Assembly (NCBI GenBank): GCA_964244695.1
Contig: CAXTJZ010000029.1
Span: forward strand, 1 to 25,350
Source: BOG-908 sp964244695
GTDB lineage: Bacteria > Pseudomonadota > Alphaproteobacteria > Acetobacterales > Acetobacteraceae
Reading direction: 5' to 3'
DNA: 25,350 nucleotides
A program made the translations under genes and the position numbers. The notes beneath the pieces were generated by a model. The model saw only the letters and a list, made by a program, of their open reading frames with translations, did not search any database and was not told where the DNA came from. Shown here piece by piece: positions 21,864 through 25,350 of the stretch. Numbering within the stretch: position 1 is the stretch's first letter; each line of letters begins with the position of its first letter.

Positions 21864-22688
21864 TCACCGCGCGGCACCTACCCCAATCGCCTCCCCCAAT
21901 CCCACCGCCAACCGCCGCCACAACAACAACCGAAACGCCCCATCATCCTCCCCCGCCCCCCCCAACGCCCCCACATACCCCACCNNNNNNNNNNCCACCC
22001 GACCCTCCGGCCGAACCACAACCGGCACATACCCCCCGCGCAACCACAGCAAGTTCATCAACAGCCGCGCCACCCGGCCATTCCCGTCATTGAACGGATG
22101 TATCTTCACCAGCCGCAAATGCGCCAAAAACGCCGCATCCGGCCCATCCCCCCACGCCCCCCAGCCACTCCGCAACGCACCCATCAAAGCCGGCACCTCC
22201 GCCGGCGAGGGAAACGCCTGCCGCCCCGCCCCCGTCAGCACATACCGCCCCTGATCCGCATACCGCCCCGCAATCTCCGGCGCCGACCGCAACAACATCA
22301 GCCGATGCAAATTCCACACATCCAGTTCGCCGAGCGCCCGCCACTCCCGCGCCAGCCGCCGCACATACCCCAGCGCCTCGAAATGATCGATCGCCTCCAG
22401 ATGGTCCCGCAACGGCTTGCCGCCGATCGTCAACCCCTTTTCCACCACCAACGTGGTCTCCATACCCGTAAGCGTATTCCCCTCGATCGCGTTGGAGGTA
22501 AACGTCAGCTCCAAATCCAGCGCATGCTCGAAATTCTCCCACGCCCCACCCCGCTCCGCCCGCAACGCCCCCAGAACACGCCGCCTCTCCGCCACCTCCG
22601 CCCGCACGGCCTCCAATTCTCCACCGCTCACCGCCGCCTCCGAAACATCCTGGCCACCCGAAACAACCTCATGCCATAATCCTGGCAT
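21864..22688 (-). CDS. Fic-domain protein, predicted AMP-transferase, interrupted by an assembly gap
   Basis: A Fic-family protein that would attach AMP (or a similar group) from a nucleotide to a target hydroxyl. The catalytic motif HPFNDGNGRVAR is complete, with His197 counted from the ATG at 22688. An N-terminal inhibitory helix motif, S65-xxx-E69-G70 in TSNAIEGNTLTG, matches the (S/T)xxxE(G/N) signature, so the enzyme should be self-inhibited (class II type). Ten N bases at 21985-21994 fall after VPVVVRPEGR. The frame continues with GYVGALGGAGEDDGAFRLLL, which still looks like the normal end of the family, so little may be missing. The start is unsure: ATG 22688 or 22709, neither with a clear ribosome site. 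It diverges from the effector-like gene at 22711. Confidence 0.82.
   Translation of the reverse strand: MPGLWHEVVSGGQDVSEAAVSGGELEAVRAEVAERRRVLGALRAERGGAWENFEHALDLELTFTSNAIEGNTLTGMETTLVVEKGLTIGGKPLRDHLEAIDHFEALGYVRRLAREWRALGELDVWNLHRLMLLRSAPEIAGRYADQGRYVLTGAGRQAFPSPAEVPALMGALRSGWGAWGDGPDAAFLAHLRLVKIHPFNDGNGRVARLLMNLLWLRGGYVPVVVRPEGRVXXXXVGYVGALGGAGEDDGAFRLLLWRRLAVGLGEAIGVGAAR
21985..21994. other. Run of ten N bases, assembly gap
   Basis: Ten consecutive N characters inside the fic gene. The true length of the missing sequence is unknown, although the frame appears to be kept across it. Confidence 0.99.
22671..22688. promoter_or_regulatory. Inverted repeat in the fic/effector divergent region
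   Basis: ATGCCA-TAATCC-TGGCAT has perfect 6-bp arms and covers the proposed fic start codon (22686-22688), 22 bp before the effector-like gene. It contains CATAAT, a possible -10. It could be an operator shared by the two divergent genes, or chance in a short gap. Confidence 0.3.
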
Positions 22689-22710
22689 CGAAACCCAACG
22701 AGCACCCATC

Positions 22711-23574
22711 ATGCCAGACCTCGCCAACGCAGACTCCCATGAACTCTACGTTTGGGATGCCGAAGAACTCCTCGAGCAAGTCAAGAAGCTCAAGGAAGGG
22801 GTTAGAATGACTCTAGAAGCAAATGAGTGGCTGAAAGGCTTCATCGACGCAGACGCCGTGGCCCTGTTCCAGCTTATCCAGGCCGGCGACAAGATAGCCA
22901 AGCAGGTCAAGCTGCTAGGCATCCTGGGCAACGCTTACATCAAGGAAGTCAAAGGCAAGAAATACATCATCTTCAAAGGCAATCAGCGGCTCCGCCCTGA
23001 CCTGAAAGGCACCCGCTACCTCGCCGAAAACGCCAAGGTAAAATGCTTCGTCGTCGGCACCAAAGACATCATCGAGGATGCAGCAAAAGGCACCAAGGTC
23101 GCCATAATCGCCTTCATCGCCCTAGACATCGCCATGGAGTGCACGTCAGACCACTTCTCGCTTGCCAGCCTCGGTGTGCGTATCGGCAGTGACGTACTCC
23201 AGGCCGTTGTCTCGACCGCAGTCGGCGTGGAAGCCGGAGTGTTCGTGGCAGCCGCCTTCGGCGCTCCCGTCGTCATCACCTTTATAGTCGTGGTCGGCGC
23301 AGGCTTCCTGATGGGCATGCTGCTCACAAACCTGGATAACAGATACCACCTTACTGAACGCCTGCGCGCGCGGATGATGTCCTACGAGCAGGAGCTAGGC
23401 CGCGAGATTCCCGTCATCAAACAGGCAGCCGTCAACGCCGGGCACCAGGCTGCCCAGCTCGGACGCGAAGCCGGCACCGCCATCAAGGCCGACTTCTACA
23501 AAGTCGACCGCTTCTTCGCCTCAACTGCCCAGATGATGCAGTCGGAAAGCCTATCCACTTGGTATGGCCTCTGA
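22711..23574 (+). CDS. Membrane-active protein resembling polymorphic-toxin/T6SS effector domains
   Basis: A 287-residue protein I cannot assign to a named family. The N-terminal 80 residues are charged and helical (DAEELLEQVKKLKEG). Then comes KKYIIFKGNQRLRP followed by LKGTRYLAENAKVKCFVVG, a pattern I recall from C-terminal domains of PAAR- or LysM-linked effectors that insert in the inner membrane. Residues about 125-210 are strongly hydrophobic, with two or three membrane segments (VAIIAFIALDIAM; VFVAAAFGAPVVITFIVVVG, then AGFLMGMLLTNL). The tail is amphipathic. There is no signal peptide. A small membrane protein follows directly, as an immunity gene would. A toxin role is inference from resemblance and gene order. 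The start at 22711 lacks a good ribosome site but begins the conserved-looking sequence. Confidence 0.6.
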   Translation: MPDLANADSHELYVWDAEELLEQVKKLKEGVRMTLEANEWLKGFIDADAVALFQLIQAGDKIAKQVKLLGILGNAYIKEVKGKKYIIFKGNQRLRPDLKGTRYLAENAKVKCFVVGTKDIIEDAAKGTKVAIIAFIALDIAMECTSDHFSLASLGVRIGSDVLQAVVSTAVGVEAGVFVAAAFGAPVVITFIVVVGAGFLMGMLLTNLDNRYHLTERLRARMMSYEQELGREIPVIKQAAVNAGHQAAQLGREAGTAIKADFYKVDRFFASTAQMMQSESLSTWYGL

Positions 23575-24034
23575 AATGTCTTTCCTGACCACCACAAAAA
23601 TTATCGGCAAACGCCTAAAACCCACCGACTATAACCAATACATCGCAGAACTAGTTCTGCTTGCCCTGATCGCAGTGGCCTATTTAGGCTACAGTGACTT
23701 AAGCCCCCTCAGAACCGGCAGCCCCACCGCAACTGTAGAACGCGATGATTTCGCGTTGATCGGCGGCCTAGGCTTATACGCTATCCGACTTTCCAGCTTT
23801 ATCGCCATGCTTCGCAGCTACCGAATGCCGCAAACCGCCGAATGGCTCGTGTTCATAATCGGCACAACAGCCAGGGTGATCTGCTTCGCATTTTCCGGCC
23901 CCTTCGTCCAAAGTCATGCCAACGCTCACAACTATCGCTTGTGCTATCGCCAACATGACCGCGCTACCACCTACACGTTCGCTAAAGACCACGACGCGTG
24001 CGCACCACTTCCCGCCAACGCCCTCCCATACTGA
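23564..24034 (+). CDS. Small membrane protein, possible immunity partner
   Basis: A 156-residue protein with three predicted membrane helices (YIAELVLLALIAVAYLGY; FALIGGLGLYAIRLSSFIAM; LVFIIGTTARVICFAFSG). The ATG at 23564 overlaps the end of the preceding gene; a second ATG at 23576 begins one base after that gene's stop, so translation is coupled either way. I do not recognise the family. Gene order, membrane location and size suit an immunity protein for the upstream effector-like product. The last 40 residues (QSHANAHNYRLCYRQHD and on) are unlike a membrane protein, while another frame from 23918 reads MPTLTTIACAIANMTAL, a plausible fourth helix. A frameshift near 23905-23918 is possible. 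Confidence 0.6.
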   Translation: MASEMSFLTTTKIIGKRLKPTDYNQYIAELVLLALIAVAYLGYSDLSPLRTGSPTATVERDDFALIGGLGLYAIRLSSFIAMLRSYRMPQTAEWLVFIIGTTARVICFAFSGPFVQSHANAHNYRLCYRQHDRATTYTFAKDHDACAPLPANALPY

Positions 24035-24064
24035 ACCACCACTCCCAAACGTTCTCCTTCCACC

Positions 24065-24652
24065 TCACCCCGTAAACCCAGCCCACTCCTCCGCCATCCG
24101 CCCCCCACGCGCCCGACGCATCCCCTCAACAACCCGGCTGAACCGCGGCCCATAAACCCGCAAACAACTGAAAACGATCCGCACCCCCTGCGGCAACGTC
24201 CGCGCCAACGGCTCCATCTCCGGCGGCACCCCAGGCCGAGGCACCACCTGGCTCTCCTCCGAAGGAAACGCCACCGGCTCCGCCAAAGCATGGCTCAAAT
24301 GCGGACACAACGCCCGCGCCTTAACCCCGCAACGCAAATGCACCGGCGGCACGCTCCCCGCATACCGCATCGTCTCCCCCACCCTCACAAACCCGCCAGA
24401 CTCCACCGGAAACAAATACCGATCCCCCCGCACCGTCTTCCGCCCGCAAACATGGCAAAGCTGCCCCATCATCCCCACCCGCTGCCTTGTCACATGCACC
24501 GCCGCAAACTTCGGTGACCCCTCCCCAGGCCGCTGCACCTGCACCAAATCCACAAACCCCGGAAAATCCGAGGAAGCGTGCAGGTCGTAAGAATCCTCCC
24601 TGGTCCAGGAAACCGACCAAGGCACATTCTCGCCAATCTTCCAGTCGATCAT
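24065..24652 (-). CDS. Uncharacterised protein with cysteine pairs, possible zinc binding
   Basis: A 195-residue protein of unknown function. The N-terminal part (MIDWKIGENVPWSVSWTRED, FVDLVQVQRPGEG) is rich in aromatic residues and strands. The middle has CHVCGRKT, then VPPVHLRCG and ALCPHLSHAL. These Cys and His pairs could bind one zinc ion, somewhat like an HNH or treble-clef finger, but I see no catalytic HNH set. The C-terminal 70 residues are basic. I chose the ATG at 24652; the open frame extends to 24784, but that part translates a repeat element. It converges on the membrane-protein gene 30 bp away. It may belong to the accessory block, though no mobile-element hallmark touches it. 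Confidence 0.6.
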   Translation of the reverse strand: MIDWKIGENVPWSVSWTREDSYDLHASSDFPGFVDLVQVQRPGEGSPKFAAVHVTRQRVGMMGQLCHVCGRKTVRGDRYLFPVESGGFVRVGETMRYAGSVPPVHLRCGVKARALCPHLSHALAEPVAFPSEESQVVPRPGVPPEMEPLARTLPQGVRIVFSCLRVYGPRFSRVVEGMRRARGGRMAEEWAGFTG

Positions 24653-24662
24653 CTGCCGCTCC

Positions 24663-24716
24663 CAAAGCAAGCAAGGCCTTCTTTTTTGAAAAAAAGAAGC
24701 AAAAAACTTTGCTCCC
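24663..24716. repeat. AT-palindrome repeat, left arm only
   Basis: A clean left arm: AAGCAAGGC, palindrome 24678-24699 with CTTC/GAAG ends, then AGCAAAAAACTTTG. No right arm or GC-rich spacer hairpin can be found in the following 300 bp. It lies directly upstream of the leftward cysteine-motif gene, starting 11 bases before its start codon. Confidence 0.8.

Positions 24717-25350
<634 letters not shown>

Noticed and set aside
21680..22093. Rightward open frame between the deaminase and fic genes
   Set aside because: It has no good start, crosses the N gap, and most of it is the Pro/Thr/His-rich antisense of fic.
1..24716. CRISPR array made of the AT palindromes
   Set aside because: Copies are kilobases apart, mirrored in pairs, with genes between them and no regular short spacers or cas genes.

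Overview
The window is about 25 kb of GC-rich DNA from an alphaproteobacterium. I infer the family Acetobacteraceae, possibly a photosynthetic or CO2-fixing member. The reasons are a form IC RuBisCO operon, a GapR nucleoid protein, an AppA-like BLUF photoreceptor, and a dense family of AT-rich palindromic intergenic repeats of a kind I associate with that family. The family assignment is inference; I could not run a search.

Layout. (1) 1-1801: a divergent manganese module, the MntR regulator and the MntH Nramp importer, with a perfect palindrome between them that looks like an MntR box. (2) 1948-6265: a protein with a C-terminal J-domain-like HPD motif, a BLUF photoreceptor with an AppA/PpaA-type C-terminal half, a membrane-anchored alpha/beta hydrolase, and a CbbY-type HAD phosphatase. 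(3) 6440-13207: the Calvin cycle locus, with CbbR reading left and cbbL-cbbS-cbbE-cbbX-cbbF-cbbP reading right. From cbbS onward the genes are packed within 36 bp of each other or overlap, but cbbL and cbbS are separated by a 150-bp repeat element. The FBPase-like product of cbbF has lost several catalytic acids and phosphate-binding residues. (4) 13496-19665: housekeeping genes: an AarF/UbiB-type ABC1 kinase, an M3 oligopeptidase, a second alpha/beta hydrolase, GapR and an aldehyde dehydrogenase. A strong GC-rich double hairpin follows. (5) 19740-24652: an accessory block that starts with AT-richer DNA. It holds an XRE-like fragment, an anti-phage dCTP/dCMP deaminase (AvcD type) with an exact 24-nt tandem repeat in its leader, a Fic AMP-transferase broken by an N gap, a membrane-active effector-like protein with a small membrane protein directly after it, and an uncharacterised cysteine-motif protein. 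(6) 24653-25350: one more repeat copy, then C-rich sequence ending in poly-C at the contig edge, with doubtful base quality.

The most unusual signal is the repeat family. Each full copy is a left AT palindrome, a spacer with its own GC-rich inverted repeat, and a mirrored right AT palindrome. The stems differ between copies but keep pairing (CTTC/GAAG, GTCC/GGAC, GTTC/GAAC), which points to selection on structure. Copies lie between convergent, co-directional and divergent genes, and one splits cbbL from cbbS. The second most unusual signal is the probably inactive FBPase fixed inside an otherwise intact Calvin operon. The third is the defence and toxin cluster at 19.7-24.7 kb.
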